Assembly: GCA_934085975.1 (NCBI GenBank)
Contig: CAKOHT010000002.1
Location: 124,001 to 188,000, forward strand
Length of the DNA stretch: 64,000 bases
Origin: an uncultured Cetobacterium sp.
Lineage (GTDB): Bacteria > Fusobacteriota > Fusobacteriia > Fusobacteriales > Fusobacteriaceae
Direction: 5' to 3'
Shown here: positions 8,167 through 17,319 of the stretch, in pieces
Position numbering within the stretch: the first letter of the stretch is position 1
Layout: every line of letters begins with the position of its first letter
Notes under the pieces: model-generated
Told to the model about the DNA's origin: nothing
The model's database searches: none
The model's input: the letters and a program-made list of their open reading frames with translations, nothing else
Made by a program: the position numbers and the translations under genes

Positions 8167-8472
8167 TTATTTCAACATCTCTTTAACTTGAGCAAGTAAA
8201 AACTTTCCACCCAATGGACTATATCCTTTAGTTTCAATAACTTCTACTGGAACATCATTCTCCTTTCCAAGTCCCTTAAACTCATCTATTTTATGTCTGA
8301 TTTGTGGTGCCACTAAAGCCCCATCCCATCCATTTTTTAATTCCGCTTCAAACTCTCCAGTTCCAACAGCTTTAGATACAATCTCTAATCCTTCTTTTTT
8401 TCCTTCATTTACTAAAGCTTTTACAACCATTGCACTTGACATTCCACCTGAACAAACTAATAATATTTTCAT
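8167..8472 (-). CDS. PTS lactose/cellobiose-family EIIB component
   Basis: Encodes 101 residues. Residues 1-12 (MKILLVCSGGMS) carry the phospho-cysteine C7 in the family CSxGMS loop. A single Rossmann-like domain follows, ending with the helix FLLAQVKEMLK. First gene of the minus-strand operon EIIB-EIIC-EIIA-mupG-kinase-GH4-rpiR, with promoter elements and a palindromic operator candidate in 8492-8558. Confidence 0.92.
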   Translation of the reverse strand: MKILLVCSGGMSSAMVVKALVNEGKKEGLEIVSKAVGTGEFEAELKNGWDGALVAPQIRHKIDEFKGLGKENDVPVEVIETKGYSPLGGKFLLAQVKEMLK

Positions 8473-8491
8473 TTTTTATCCTCCAATTTTA

Positions 8492-8506
8492 TGAAAAAAT
8501 TTTACA
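8492..8506. promoter_or_regulatory. Candidate RpiR operator in the PTS operon leader
   Basis: TGAAAAAATTTTACA fits the pattern TGWAAA-NNN-TTTWCA. It lies between the EIIB start and its likely promoter, roughly +17 to +31 of the minus-strand transcript. A matching site sits in the divergent leader at 8673-8687. Some RpiR-family repressors, such as HexR, bind 15-bp palindromes of this kind. Assignment to the local RpiR is inference. Confidence 0.5.
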
Positions 8507-8529
8507 TTTTTTATTTTTCATCTATATTA

Positions 8530-8558
8530 CTTTTACTATTTTTTTAAAAATTTGTCAA
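8530..8558 (-). promoter_or_regulatory. Probable promoter of the PTS/mupG operon
   Basis: On the minus strand TTGACA (8553-8558) is followed 17 bases later by TAAAAG (8530-8535). The -35 is perfect and the -10 weak, which would suit a regulated promoter. Confidence 0.5.
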
Positions 8559-8626
8559 TATTTTTATTTAATTAAACATATTTTGTGCTATAAAAGAATA
8601 AAATAAAAATAAAACAAACATTATAG

Positions 8627-8655
8627 TTGATTTTTTGTAAAAGTTATAGTATAAA
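8627..8655 (+). promoter_or_regulatory. Promoter of the OM barrel/lysozyme/autotransporter operon
   Basis: TTGATT (8627-8632), a 17-base spacer, then TATAAA (8650-8655). Transcription would begin near 8662, placing the palindrome at 8673-8687 just downstream. Confidence 0.65.
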
Positions 8656-8672
8656 TATCTAGCGAATTAAAA

Positions 8673-8687
8673 TGAAAAAAATTTTCA
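8673..8687. promoter_or_regulatory. Candidate RpiR operator in the divergent leader
   Basis: TGAAAAAAATTTTCA is a perfect 6-3-6 palindrome at about +11 to +25 of the plus-strand transcript, matching the site at 8492-8506. Its position suggests a transcription roadblock. It links the secreted hydrolase operon to the PTS/mupG operon. Confidence 0.5.
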
Positions 8688-8717
8688 TTCGTTTAGGATT
8701 TTAAGGAGGGATTTATT

Positions 8718-9934
8718 TTGACAAAATTAAAGTTTTTTTTATTTTTAGTAGCATCTCTTTTAATTTCAACTGGAAGTTATGCTAATGTTGCGGGGGAAGA
8801 CGCCAATACCGAATCTTTTGTTTTGGATATTTTTGATGACTTAGAAGCTGAAGAAAAAGAAGCTGAAACAAATCCAAAAGTTTTGGAGTTAAAAAAGGAA
8901 ATTTCTTATTTAGAAAGTGCATTAGAAAAATATATGAACACTCCGATGAACAGTAGCTCTGGGTCAGCCTACAGAACAACCTTATCATTCGGTGCTGAAG
9001 ACGAGCTCACATCAACTCAACATTATAGATATAATGACAATAGTCATACTATATCTCCTAGAATTGGATTCACAACTCAAAAAAAAGGTAGTCATTTTTT
9101 ATTTGATGGATATTACAGCCAAACAATCTGGTCTGGAGAATCTAAAAAAGAAATACAGAAGTTTGATATTGGTGTTACTTATATGAAGCCTACTACACTT
9201 CTAAGTATGCCATTTAGATATGGGGGAAGAATAGGGTTTAGAAACCATACTGAATCTACTCCACTTAGACTAGTTGATATTAATAGCTCGTATGTTAATT
9301 ATCACAGAGGACATCAAAGAAGATACGAATATTGGTTTGCTCCAGCCGTTTCTTTTGATCCTATTCCAAAGTTAAATGTAGCTCTATCTACAACTCTAAG
9401 AATTATAGATCATAGATTAACTTGGGATATTTTTGATAAAAACCCCAATGGACCTGCTGGCTATAATTGGAACGTTGAAACAACTGAAACAAGTAAAATT
9501 TTACAATACTACTTCAGAACTAGATATCAATTAACAGAAAATCAAACTTTTGGAGTTGAATATCTTTATGTGGAAGAAGATTTAAAAAGAATTATTCTCA
9601 ACAAAGAACATTTTATATTATTTAGATATTCATATAAACTTCCTAATAAAAAACAACTTTATCGCCGTATGTGCGATTACCAATTAAGGATAGAGATTGG
9701 ATAACTATGTTACCTACAACAGGAGATATGAGTGAAATTAGAAGAGGAGAAAGACCTAGATATGGATTTGTTCTTGGACATTCTTTTGGTGGTGGACTGT
9801 CGTTTAGAATAGATGCTCATATGAGAGCTGACTCCGAAAAATATCTTTCTACTGGCGATCCTGGTGTAACTATCGGAAAAACAAGAAAAGAAAATCTTTA
9901 TAATATTGATTGGAGTTTTAATTATACATTTTAA
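8718..9934 (+). pseudogene. Outer-membrane beta-barrel protein gene with a -1 frameshift
   Basis: Starts with TTG at 8718, seven bases after AAGGAGGG. A signal peptide (to about residue 22, ...GSYA) is followed by an acidic segment, a short coiled coil (LELKKEISYLESALEKYM, about 55-72) and then amphipathic beta strands: a porin-like barrel. The frame is lost after about residue 311 and stops at 9702-9704. The remaining barrel (RYGFVLGHSFGGGLSFRID ... WSFNYTF) lies in another frame to 9934. Adding one base to the A6 run at 9648-9653 joins the frames smoothly (PNKKTTLSPYVRLPIKDRDW) to give about 405 residues ending in the Phe of an OM protein. First gene of the plus-strand glycan operon; it probably admits glycan fragments. 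Real mutation, phase variation and sequencing error cannot be separated here. Confidence 0.75.
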
Positions 9935-9968
9935 TTAACAAATCATATAAAAATGGAGGGATTAATTT

Positions 9969-10808
9969 ATGAAAAATACATTATTTATCTTGTCATTAAT
10001 TTTATCAATAGTCACTTATGCAAATACAGCTAGTACAACAACTACTCCTACTAAATCAACAACTTCTAAATCAAGTTCTGTTAATTTTGATATCTCAAAA
10101 GAAGAATTAACAAAAATAGGAGATCAAATATTCTTTAATGAAGCTAGTTCAAAACCAGAAAAACTAGTTTGGTGGAATGATGGAGAAGACTTCCCATCAC
10201 TGGGAATAGGTCATTTTATTTTGTATCCTGCTGGATACAATGGACCTTTCGATGAAAGTTTACCAAAATTGAAACAGTACTATATCCAAAGAGGTATTAA
10301 ATTACCTAAAATTTTAGCTGATAACGCTCACGCCCCTTGGAAAAATAAAGCTGAGATGGAATCCAAACGAAACACACCTGAATTTAAGGAGCTTATAGAC
10401 TTTTTCAATAATACAAAAGACACTCAGGTTACGTATATTTTTAGAGTCCGTTTAACCGCAGCTTTAGCTAAAATGTTAGAAAAAACAGAGAATAAAAAAC
10501 ATGTTCAGGAACAATTTAAAAGAATGGCTATGTCTACAAATGGACTATATCCTTTAATTGACTACGTTAATTTTAAAGGTGAAGGTGTTATGATTACTGA
10601 AAGATACAAAGGTCAAGGCTGGGGATTATTACAAGTTTTAGAAGAAATGAAGGGAACTCAAACTGGGCAAGCTGCATTGGATGATTTTTCAAGAACTTCA
10701 ATTGTTGTTTTAACTAACAGAGTCAAAAACTCTCCACAAGAAAGAGGGGAAAATAGGTGGCTTCCTGGTTGGACTAATAGATGTAATACTTATAAAACTT
10801 TTAAATAG
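9969..10808 (+). CDS. Secreted lysozyme-like protein
   Basis: Encodes 279 residues. A signal peptide (residues 1-19, ending TYA) is followed by a Thr/Ser-rich linker of about 25 residues and a globular domain. That domain opens with FFNEAS and WWNDGEDFPSLGIGHFILYPAG (about residues 55-85). A Glu followed by GxGH recalls the active-site entrance of T4-type lysozymes (E...IGIGH), so a muramidase-like fold is my inference; the rest matches no family I can name. It lies 34 bases after the OM barrel and 30 before the autotransporter, in an operon with two GHL10 hydrolases, which also suggests glycan-strand cleavage. Confidence 0.6.
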   Translation: MKNTLFILSLILSIVTYANTASTTTTPTKSTTSKSSSVNFDISKEELTKIGDQIFFNEASSKPEKLVWWNDGEDFPSLGIGHFILYPAGYNGPFDESLPKLKQYYIQRGIKLPKILADNAHAPWKNKAEMESKRNTPEFKELIDFFNNTKDTQVTYIFRVRLTAALAKMLEKTENKKHVQEQFKRMAMSTNGLYPLIDYVNFKGEGVMITERYKGQGWGLLQVLEEMKGTQTGQAALDDFSRTSIVVLTNRVKNSPQERGENRWLPGWTNRCNTYKTFK

Positions 10809-10838
10809 AATACAATGCTAAATTTTGGGGAGGATTAA

Positions 10839-13800
10839 ATGCTTAATAAATACGAAAGTTTATTAAAAAGATTTTTAAAAAATAAAATAGAGCTATCCAC
10901 AGCTACTATTGTAGCCATATGCATAGGTAACAATATCGCTTATGGTGCTACAGCTGCTATAACTCCATCTGGAAATACTAATAGTGAGAATGTAGTAATC
11001 ACTGGCGCTACACTAAATCCAACAACTACGGAGGGACAAGGGTATATCCACTTTTCAAGTACATCTAATATTTTAAATACTGGAAACATCACTGCTGAAT
11101 TTATAGGCGGGCAATATAGTAGAAAGATATATGGTTTAACGACTGAAAGTACATACAATCCTAGTAACACTCTTTCTAATTCTGGAAATATAACTATAAT
11201 AGCAAACAGTAATCAAGCCGCTAAACCTGATGGCAGTGGTTGGGGAGGATTGGATATAAGAGGTATTTCAACTAAAGGTAGTGTTGAAAATTCTGGAAAT
11301 ATTAATTTAACTTTGAATAACTTTGCCTCTAGAACATCCATTGCTGCATATGGAATACTTGGAAGTGATTCTCAAACAACTGGAAATACTATTAATAATG
11401 GAGAGATTACTCTTACTATCAGTAACACTGGTGACATTTTATCCTCTACACCTACAAGTAGTTCGGCAGTTTCTACAATTGCTGGAATAAAAGGTAAATT
11501 TGTTGAAAATAATAAATCTGTTACAGTCAATGTAAATAATTCTGGTTCCATCAGAAATGATCCAAGTGGTACAGCAAACTTCTTAGTTTCTGGTCTACAA
11601 GCTAGTGGTACTACAACTAATAATGGTGTTGTTACAGTTAATTACAATAATTCTGGCTCTATTAGTGGAACTATTCCTGAAAAAGTATCTGGAATATACC
11701 TTACAGGTAATGCTAGTGCTATAAATAACGGAATTTTAGATGTCAGTTATTCCTCTAATGTAGTTGGTGGAGAAGCTTATGCTATAAGAATTGAAGACTG
11801 GAATGGAAATATTAGTACAGATGAATCTAAAGCTACCAATAATGGTATCGTTGTTATTTCTGGAAACGTTAATATCGATAATATCGCAAATGATGACGGC
11901 ATGATTTATAACAAGGATACAGGAATAGTGATTTCTGCTGGAGGTGTTATTGCCGAAGGTACTGATAGAAATATGAGTGCTGATGATCTAAACGGGGCAC
12001 AGACTATCAATAAATTTAGTTTAAACTTAACTACAGGAGTTTCTAATAATGCTCAAATAAATGCTATTGCTGGAGAAAATGCTCTTTTAAATGTTTTAGC
12101 TGACCAAGATGTTACTTTAAATGGAACTAGAATATTGTCTTACTCTCCTAGTTCACTACTAAAAACTTCTGATTTAAGTGCTCTTATTACTACACAATCT
12201 GGCAGTGTTTTGACTGTAAATGATGTAGATTTTACAACTTCTGCTCTAAATGCGATTTACGCTTTTGGGAATACTATAAATATTGGACAAAATTCTATAG
12301 TAAATGCCACTTATGCAGTTAAATTATCCGACGATATCTTTGATAACACTGAGTATAGAAAAGTTTCTATCGATTCAAGCTCCCAAATCAATGGTAAGCT
12401 ATCCGGAGGTCTTAACTCTATGGATGCTTTGATTCTAAAAGATACTACTGAAACCGATGGAACAATCTCAAATGAAGTCAGTGGATTCGAAGCTCTTGTT
12501 GCCGAAAGCGGGAACTGGAACATTTCGAATGTTATTAATTTAAACGCACACAATACATCAGTTATCACAGATTTGTTCAATGCTGATGGAAATATCACAA
12601 TTTCTGAAGGTGGAGTTTTAAATTTAGCAATTGATGCTGACAATAGATATTCTTCATCTGTTTATGCCAATGATTTACAGATTTCTGAAGGTGGAAAATT
12701 AAATATTAATATAAAAGGATCTACTTTGATATCAAAAGAAACGACTATAAATCTATCTATTTTAAATCTAAATCAAGACTTCTCAACTTCAGACTCTATT
12801 CAAGAAGCTATGGATAATTCTATTGCAGCTGGATTGATATCTACTAATATAGTTGGTTCACCGTCTTGGCAAGATTCACTTTATAATTTAAGTTATAATT
12901 GGAGTTTTGAAGATGGACAACTGAAATTAAATTTAATTCAAGCTAATGGACCTACTTTGGTAGGAGGATACAACCAAAGTATTAACAATTATCCTCAATC
13001 TAACCTTAACGAATTAGCTATGGATTTAATTGATTCAGCTGGTTCTAAGATACTTCGAAATTCAAAAATTCAAGCTATGAGAAATGGGAAAACGCAACAA
13101 CCTATATTTGCTGAATTTTTAGGAATGATTGGAGACTACACGGGAAATAACCAAGATTATAAATATAGTTCTGTTGGATTTTTAGTTGGAGGAGCTAAAG
13201 AATTAACTTCTAATCTAACTCTTGGAGCTACTTTTGGACAACTTTCATCTGACGTTGATTATAAGGATGGCGCAAATGCAGGAACTTCTCAAAAACCAAA
13301 TATTAGAGATAGCAATGAAGATGTTAAAACGTATGCTTTCAATACCTATTTAAACTATAATTATAAAAATTGGTTAGGAAATGTTAGTGCTGGAATATCT
13401 AATAATGAACATGACTTAAGTAGAAAAGTTATTGATACAGATAACAATACTTTTAGAGAATTAACTTCTAACTTCGATTCTAACATAACAAAATTTGGTG
13501 TTGAATTCGGATATGTCAAATCTTTTGGGGAATCATCGTTTCTTTATCCATATGCTTCATATCAACACTTAACTATTACTAGAGATGCCTATCAAGAAAA
13601 AAAGACAGAGGATACATATTTAGATTTAGCTGTTAAAAAGAATAAATTTTCTACAGGTAGAGGCATCCTTGGGTTAAATCTTCAAACTAAATATAATTCT
13701 TGGAAATGGTCTGCTGATTTAGCTTATATCTCTAATTTCTCAGAAAGAAAAGCAGCCGATGCCAGTTTCATAGATATTGGTAATGATGTTAGCTTCTCTA

Positions 13801-13958
13801 TTCCTGAATTAGAAATTGGTAAAAATACTCTAAAAGCTTCACTAGGATTTGATTGTGAATGGACTGAAGCTTTTAGTATAAACGGAGCTTATGAGTTTTC
13901 TGACAATTCATCCTATAGTAACAACACTCTTTCTTTTGGAGCTAAATATACGTTTTAA
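10839..13958 (+). CDS. Type Va autotransporter
   Basis: Encodes 1,039 residues. The N-terminus has a long basic leader before a hydrophobic core (FLKNKIELSTATIVAICIGNNIAYG), the extended signal form common in fusobacterial autotransporters. The passenger (about 40-740) is a low-cysteine, Asn/Ser/Gly-rich repeat of beta-helix type with recurring SGNI, NNGxI and NSGSI rungs. Residues from about 765 (QPIFAEFLGMIGDY) to the end form the 12-strand autotransporter domain, ending SFGAKYTF. The passenger has no visible protease or lipase motif, so adhesion or carrying enzymes at the surface is more likely. It is embedded in the glycan-hydrolase operon with a 20-base gap to the next gene. Confidence 0.88.
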   Translation: MLNKYESLLKRFLKNKIELSTATIVAICIGNNIAYGATAAITPSGNTNSENVVITGATLNPTTTEGQGYIHFSSTSNILNTGNITAEFIGGQYSRKIYGLTTESTYNPSNTLSNSGNITIIANSNQAAKPDGSGWGGLDIRGISTKGSVENSGNINLTLNNFASRTSIAAYGILGSDSQTTGNTINNGEITLTISNTGDILSSTPTSSSAVSTIAGIKGKFVENNKSVTVNVNNSGSIRNDPSGTANFLVSGLQASGTTTNNGVVTVNYNNSGSISGTIPEKVSGIYLTGNASAINNGILDVSYSSNVVGGEAYAIRIEDWNGNISTDESKATNNGIVVISGNVNIDNIANDDGMIYNKDTGIVISAGGVIAEGTDRNMSADDLNGAQTINKFSLNLTTGVSNNAQINAIAGENALLNVLADQDVTLNGTRILSYSPSSLLKTSDLSALITTQSGSVLTVNDVDFTTSALNAIYAFGNTINIGQNSIVNATYAVKLSDDIFDNTEYRKVSIDSSSQINGKLSGGLNSMDALILKDTTETDGTISNEVSGFEALVAESGNWNISNVINLNAHNTSVITDLFNADGNITISEGGVLNLAIDADNRYSSSVYANDLQISEGGKLNINIKGSTLISKETTINLSILNLNQDFSTSDSIQEAMDNSIAAGLISTNIVGSPSWQDSLYNLSYNWSFEDGQLKLNLIQANGPTLVGGYNQSINNYPQSNLNELAMDLIDSAGSKILRNSKIQAMRNGKTQQPIFAEFLGMIGDYTGNNQDYKYSSVGFLVGGAKELTSNLTLGATFGQLSSDVDYKDGANAGTSQKPNIRDSNEDVKTYAFNTYLNYNYKNWLGNVSAGISNNEHDLSRKVIDTDNNTFRELTSNFDSNITKFGVEFGYVKSFGESSFLYPYASYQHLTITRDAYQEKKTEDTYLDLAVKKNKFSTGRGILGLNLQTKYNSWKWSADLAYISNFSERKAADASFIDIGNDVSFSIPELEIGKNTLKASLGFDCEWTEAFSINGAYEFSDNSSYSNNTLSFGAKYTF

Positions 13959-13978
13959 ATATAATCAAGGAGAGTAAT

Positions 13979-15481
13979 ATGAGTTTAAAAAATAAAATTT
14001 TAATTTCAACTTTTTTAGCTAGTATTTCTGTTTTGGGAAATACTACAGAAACAATTAAATATAAAGATATTTCTATTCCAAAAACGGCTCCATCTGCTAA
14101 AAGAGAACTTAGAGCTGCTTGGATTGCTTCTGTTTTTAATATTGACTGGCCCTCTACTCAAGGGCTTTCTGTACAAGACCAAAAAAATGAATTAATAAAA
14201 CTTCTTGACGAAATAAAATCCATGAATATGAATGCCGTTATTGTCCAAATTAGACCCACAGCTGATAGATTTTATAGTACTCCTACAGATGAACCTTGGT
14301 CTAAATATTTAACAGGAATTGAGAATCAAGATCCTGGATATGATCCTTTAGCTTTTATGATTGAAGAAGCCCACAAAAGAAATTTAGAATTTCATGCTTG
14401 GTTCAATCCATATAGAATAACAGCCACAAAAGGAGCTACTCTATCAGAAAACCATATTGCTAAAAAAAATCCTGATTGGGTTATTGAATATGACGGTAAA
14501 TTATATTATGATCCTGGTAATCCGGAAGCTAAAAAATTTACACAAAAAATTATTTTGGACGTTGTAAAAAATTATGATTTAGATGCAGTTCATATGGATG
14601 ACTATTTCTATCCATATCCAACTATCGTTAATGGAAATCCTCTTCCTTTTCTTGACGATAAATCTTTTAGAGCCTCAGGAACTTCTTTTTCTAAAGAAAA
14701 ATGGAGAAGAGAAAACGTAAATACATTTGTAAAAGAAACTTCAGTACTTATAAAAAAAGTAAAACCTTATGTTAAATATGGAATTAGTCCTTTTGGAGTC
14801 TGGAGAAATGCTTCCGTCGATAGAACTGGCTCTAATACATCTGCTGGGCATAGTAACTACGATTCTCTCTATGCTGATACTAGAAAATGGATTAAAATGG
14901 GGTGGGTTGATTATATAACTCCTCAAATCTATTGGGAATTTGATTTAAAAGTTGCTCCATACGCTGGACTAATCGATTGGTGGTCTAAAGAAGTTACTGA
15001 AAACGACAATGTTCACCTGTATATTGGGCAAGGAGCATATAAAATTGGAAGCAATGAAAAATGGGGAGCTGAGGAAGTTCCAAACCAAATTAAATATAAT
15101 CGAACTTCCGAAAGAGTTTCCGGAAGTATGCATTATGGTTTAAAAAATCTTGTTAATAACAACCAAAATATAAAGACATCTTTAATTACTGATATATATA
15201 CTAAAAAATCTTTGATTCCTACTATGCCTTGGATTGATAATATCGCCCCTGAAGCCCCTATCGATATAAAACTAAAAAATGGGATTCTTACTTGGAAAGA
15301 TGATAGTAAAAATGATTCTACGTACTATGTTATATACAACGGTGACGAAATTATTGATACTGTCCCACGTTTGAGAAACAATAATTTTAGTTATAACTTA
15401 GGCAATAATCTTACAAATATCAGAATAAGCTCTGTTGATCGACTACACAACGAATCCGATATAATCGAAGTTAATCAATAG
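13979..15481 (+). CDS. GHL10-family (DUF187) glycoside hydrolase-like protein, copy 1
   Basis: Encodes 500 residues. Signal peptide to about residue 20. The GHL10 TIM barrel starts at RELRAAWIASVFNIDWPS (about 41-58) and contains NAVIVQIRPTADRFY, FHAWFNPYRI, DAVHMDDYFYPYP and ITPQIYWEFD, all family hallmarks; the HMDDYFYP and QIYW segments lie where the catalytic acids are expected. A fibronectin-like C-terminal domain (about 410-500) follows. The E. coli member DigH cleaves denuded peptidoglycan glycan strands. The protein would act in the periplasm or outside. Paralogous to the next gene, ten bases downstream. Confidence 0.85.
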   Translation: MSLKNKILISTFLASISVLGNTTETIKYKDISIPKTAPSAKRELRAAWIASVFNIDWPSTQGLSVQDQKNELIKLLDEIKSMNMNAVIVQIRPTADRFYSTPTDEPWSKYLTGIENQDPGYDPLAFMIEEAHKRNLEFHAWFNPYRITATKGATLSENHIAKKNPDWVIEYDGKLYYDPGNPEAKKFTQKIILDVVKNYDLDAVHMDDYFYPYPTIVNGNPLPFLDDKSFRASGTSFSKEKWRRENVNTFVKETSVLIKKVKPYVKYGISPFGVWRNASVDRTGSNTSAGHSNYDSLYADTRKWIKMGWVDYITPQIYWEFDLKVAPYAGLIDWWSKEVTENDNVHLYIGQGAYKIGSNEKWGAEEVPNQIKYNRTSERVSGSMHYGLKNLVNNNQNIKTSLITDIYTKKSLIPTMPWIDNIAPEAPIDIKLKNGILTWKDDSKNDSTYYVIYNGDEIIDTVPRLRNNNFSYNLGNNLTNIRISSVDRLHNESDIIEVNQ

Positions 15482-15491
15482 GAGACCAACT

Positions 15492-17219
15492 ATGAAATTA
15501 ATAAAAAGTTTAACTTTTATTTCATTAGTTTCTCTAACATCCTCTTTAGTTGCTGGAGAACAACAGCAGCTAAAAGTTTTTAAAGAGATTGATAACAATG
15601 GAAAAATTATTTATTCGACAGAAAATGTTTTAATTGATACAAAATCTTTAGACAAATCAGTTACAATTCCAAAAAGTTACGAAATACCTAAAGAGATGAT
15701 GAGAACAACTTGGGTTGCAACAGTTGACAATCTTCACTATCCAAAAGTTGTAAATGGTAAAATTCGTAACTCTGTTGAAGAGTTGAAAGAGGATTGGATT
15801 GAAATTTTAAATAATCACGAACAGATGAATTTTAATACTGTTATATTTCAAGTAAGTCCTACTTTAGACGCTGTATATGAATCTGAATACAGACCATGGT
15901 CTCATGTGTTAACTGGAGTTCAAGGACAAAAACCAGAGTGGGCTAATAATTTTGATTTAGTAAATTGGATGATAGAAGAAACTCACAAAAGAGGTATGGA
16001 ATTTCATGCTTGGTTCAATCCATATAGAGTAAGTCACAAGTATATTCCTGATACAACTTATGACAAAGAGATTGAAAAATTGAGTTCTAATAACTTTGCA
16101 AGACAAAACCAAGATTTAACATATATGTTTGACCAAAAACTATATTTAGATCCTGGAAATCCTAAAACTATTGAACATATAACAGGTACTGTCAATGAAT
16201 TTATCAACAAATATGATGTTGATGCTATTCATTTTGATGACTATTTCTATCCGTACAAAGTTACTAGAAATGAGGTTACCTCATATTTTGGTGATAATTT
16301 AGAAGATGAAAAAACTTTTAAGGAAAATTCTAGAGGTTTTAACGATATAAAAAAATGGAGACAATCTAATAATGACCTAATGGTTATAGCTGTTAAAGAT
16401 ACTATTGACAACTATAATAAGCAAAATAATAAATCTATTCAATGGGGTATTAGTCCCTTTGGTATTTGGGAGCATAAAGAGGAAAACAGTTTAGGTACAA
16501 ATACTCCTATCGCTTCTACAGCTGCCAATAGAGATATCTATGCAGATACTAGAAAATGGGTTGTTGAAGAAAATATTGACTATATCATCCCTCAAGTTTA
16601 TTGGGAATTTACGCAACCAGCTGCACCATATGGAGAAATCACTTCTTGGTGGAACAATGTAGCAGAAAATTCTAGAACTCATCTTTATATTGGCCATGCT
16701 AATTATAAACATATGAATGCTGGCTGGGCTAAACATTGGCAAAATCCTGAAGAGATTGCTAATCAATTAAAATTCAATAACAATTATAAAAATATTAAAG
16801 GAAGCGCTTTTTTTGGTTATACTAGTTTACTAGAGATGGAAAATCCTGAAAATAAACCCGGGATTACAGCTCAAAATGCGCATATAAAACTATTAAAAAG
16901 TAATTACTTTAACAAAAAAGTTTTAGTTCCAGCTAAACCATGGCTGGATAAGCAAAGTACATTACCTATTGAAAATATAAAAATGCAAAATTCAAAGGAT
17001 TCTGTTACCCTGACATTTACAGATAAAATTTCTAATGATTCAAGATTCTATGTAATCTATTCAGGAGATGAAATCTTAAAAGTTGTTGGAAGAGATAAAA
17101 AATCTGATAGACAAGAAATCAACATACCTTTAAAAGAATTAGCAGGTAAAAAAATAACAGGCTTATCTATTAAAGATAGAGCTGGAGTAGAAACACCTAT
17201 AACTAAAATTAATCAATAA
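15492..17219 (+). CDS. GHL10-family (DUF187) glycoside hydrolase-like protein, copy 2
   Basis: Encodes 575 residues with a signal peptide to about residue 21. The barrel shows the same hallmarks as copy 1 (MMRTTWVATVDNLHYP, FHAWFNPYRV, DAIHFDDYFYPYK, IIPQVYWEF) with longer insertions, and a C-terminal beta-domain. The sequences differ enough (for example FDD versus MDD) that a distinct linkage or strand end may be cleaved. Last gene of the original operon: its 3' end and the following terminator have been separated by a module carrying an ATPase gene, with the last 31 bases repeated on the far side at 18592. Confidence 0.85.
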   Translation: MKLIKSLTFISLVSLTSSLVAGEQQQLKVFKEIDNNGKIIYSTENVLIDTKSLDKSVTIPKSYEIPKEMMRTTWVATVDNLHYPKVVNGKIRNSVEELKEDWIEILNNHEQMNFNTVIFQVSPTLDAVYESEYRPWSHVLTGVQGQKPEWANNFDLVNWMIEETHKRGMEFHAWFNPYRVSHKYIPDTTYDKEIEKLSSNNFARQNQDLTYMFDQKLYLDPGNPKTIEHITGTVNEFINKYDVDAIHFDDYFYPYKVTRNEVTSYFGDNLEDEKTFKENSRGFNDIKKWRQSNNDLMVIAVKDTIDNYNKQNNKSIQWGISPFGIWEHKEENSLGTNTPIASTAANRDIYADTRKWVVEENIDYIIPQVYWEFTQPAAPYGEITSWWNNVAENSRTHLYIGHANYKHMNAGWAKHWQNPEEIANQLKFNNNYKNIKGSAFFGYTSLLEMENPENKPGITAQNAHIKLLKSNYFNKKVLVPAKPWLDKQSTLPIENIKMQNSKDSVTLTFTDKISNDSRFYVIYSGDEILKVVGRDKKSDRQEINIPLKELAGKKITGLSIKDRAGVETPITKINQ

Positions 17220-17221
17220 AA
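17191..17221 (+). repeat. 31-bp direct repeat, left copy
   Basis: The last codons of the GHL10 gene and its stop (17191-17221) recur exactly at 18592-18622 beyond the ATPase gene. The repeat includes the final residues TPITKINQ and the TAA. Confidence 0.9.
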
Positions 17222-17277
17222 TAAAATTTCACACTATCAAATCTATTTTTGGGTTATAACCTATAAAACTTTATAAT

Positions 17278-17319
17278 TCAATATAATTTTTAGGGTTATA
17301 ACCCTAAAAATTATATTGA
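17278..17319. repeat. 42-bp perfect palindrome upstream of the ATPase gene
   Basis: A perfect inverted repeat centred between 17298 and 17299 on GGGTTATAACCC. It could fold as a terminator-like hairpin for the upstream operon and also serve as an operator. The core motif GGTTATAA recurs at 17252, 17294 and 17336, at exact 42-base spacing. Confidence 0.9.

Noticed and set aside
8718..9934. Programmed ribosomal frameshifting in the OM barrel gene
   Set aside because: The A-rich run could allow slippage, but there is no evident stimulatory hairpin or internal ribosome-binding site. A simple one-base loss explains the data better.
12311..12643. Minus-strand frame of 110 codons inside the autotransporter
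   Set aside because: Shadow of the repetitive passenger sequence with no ribosome-binding site.
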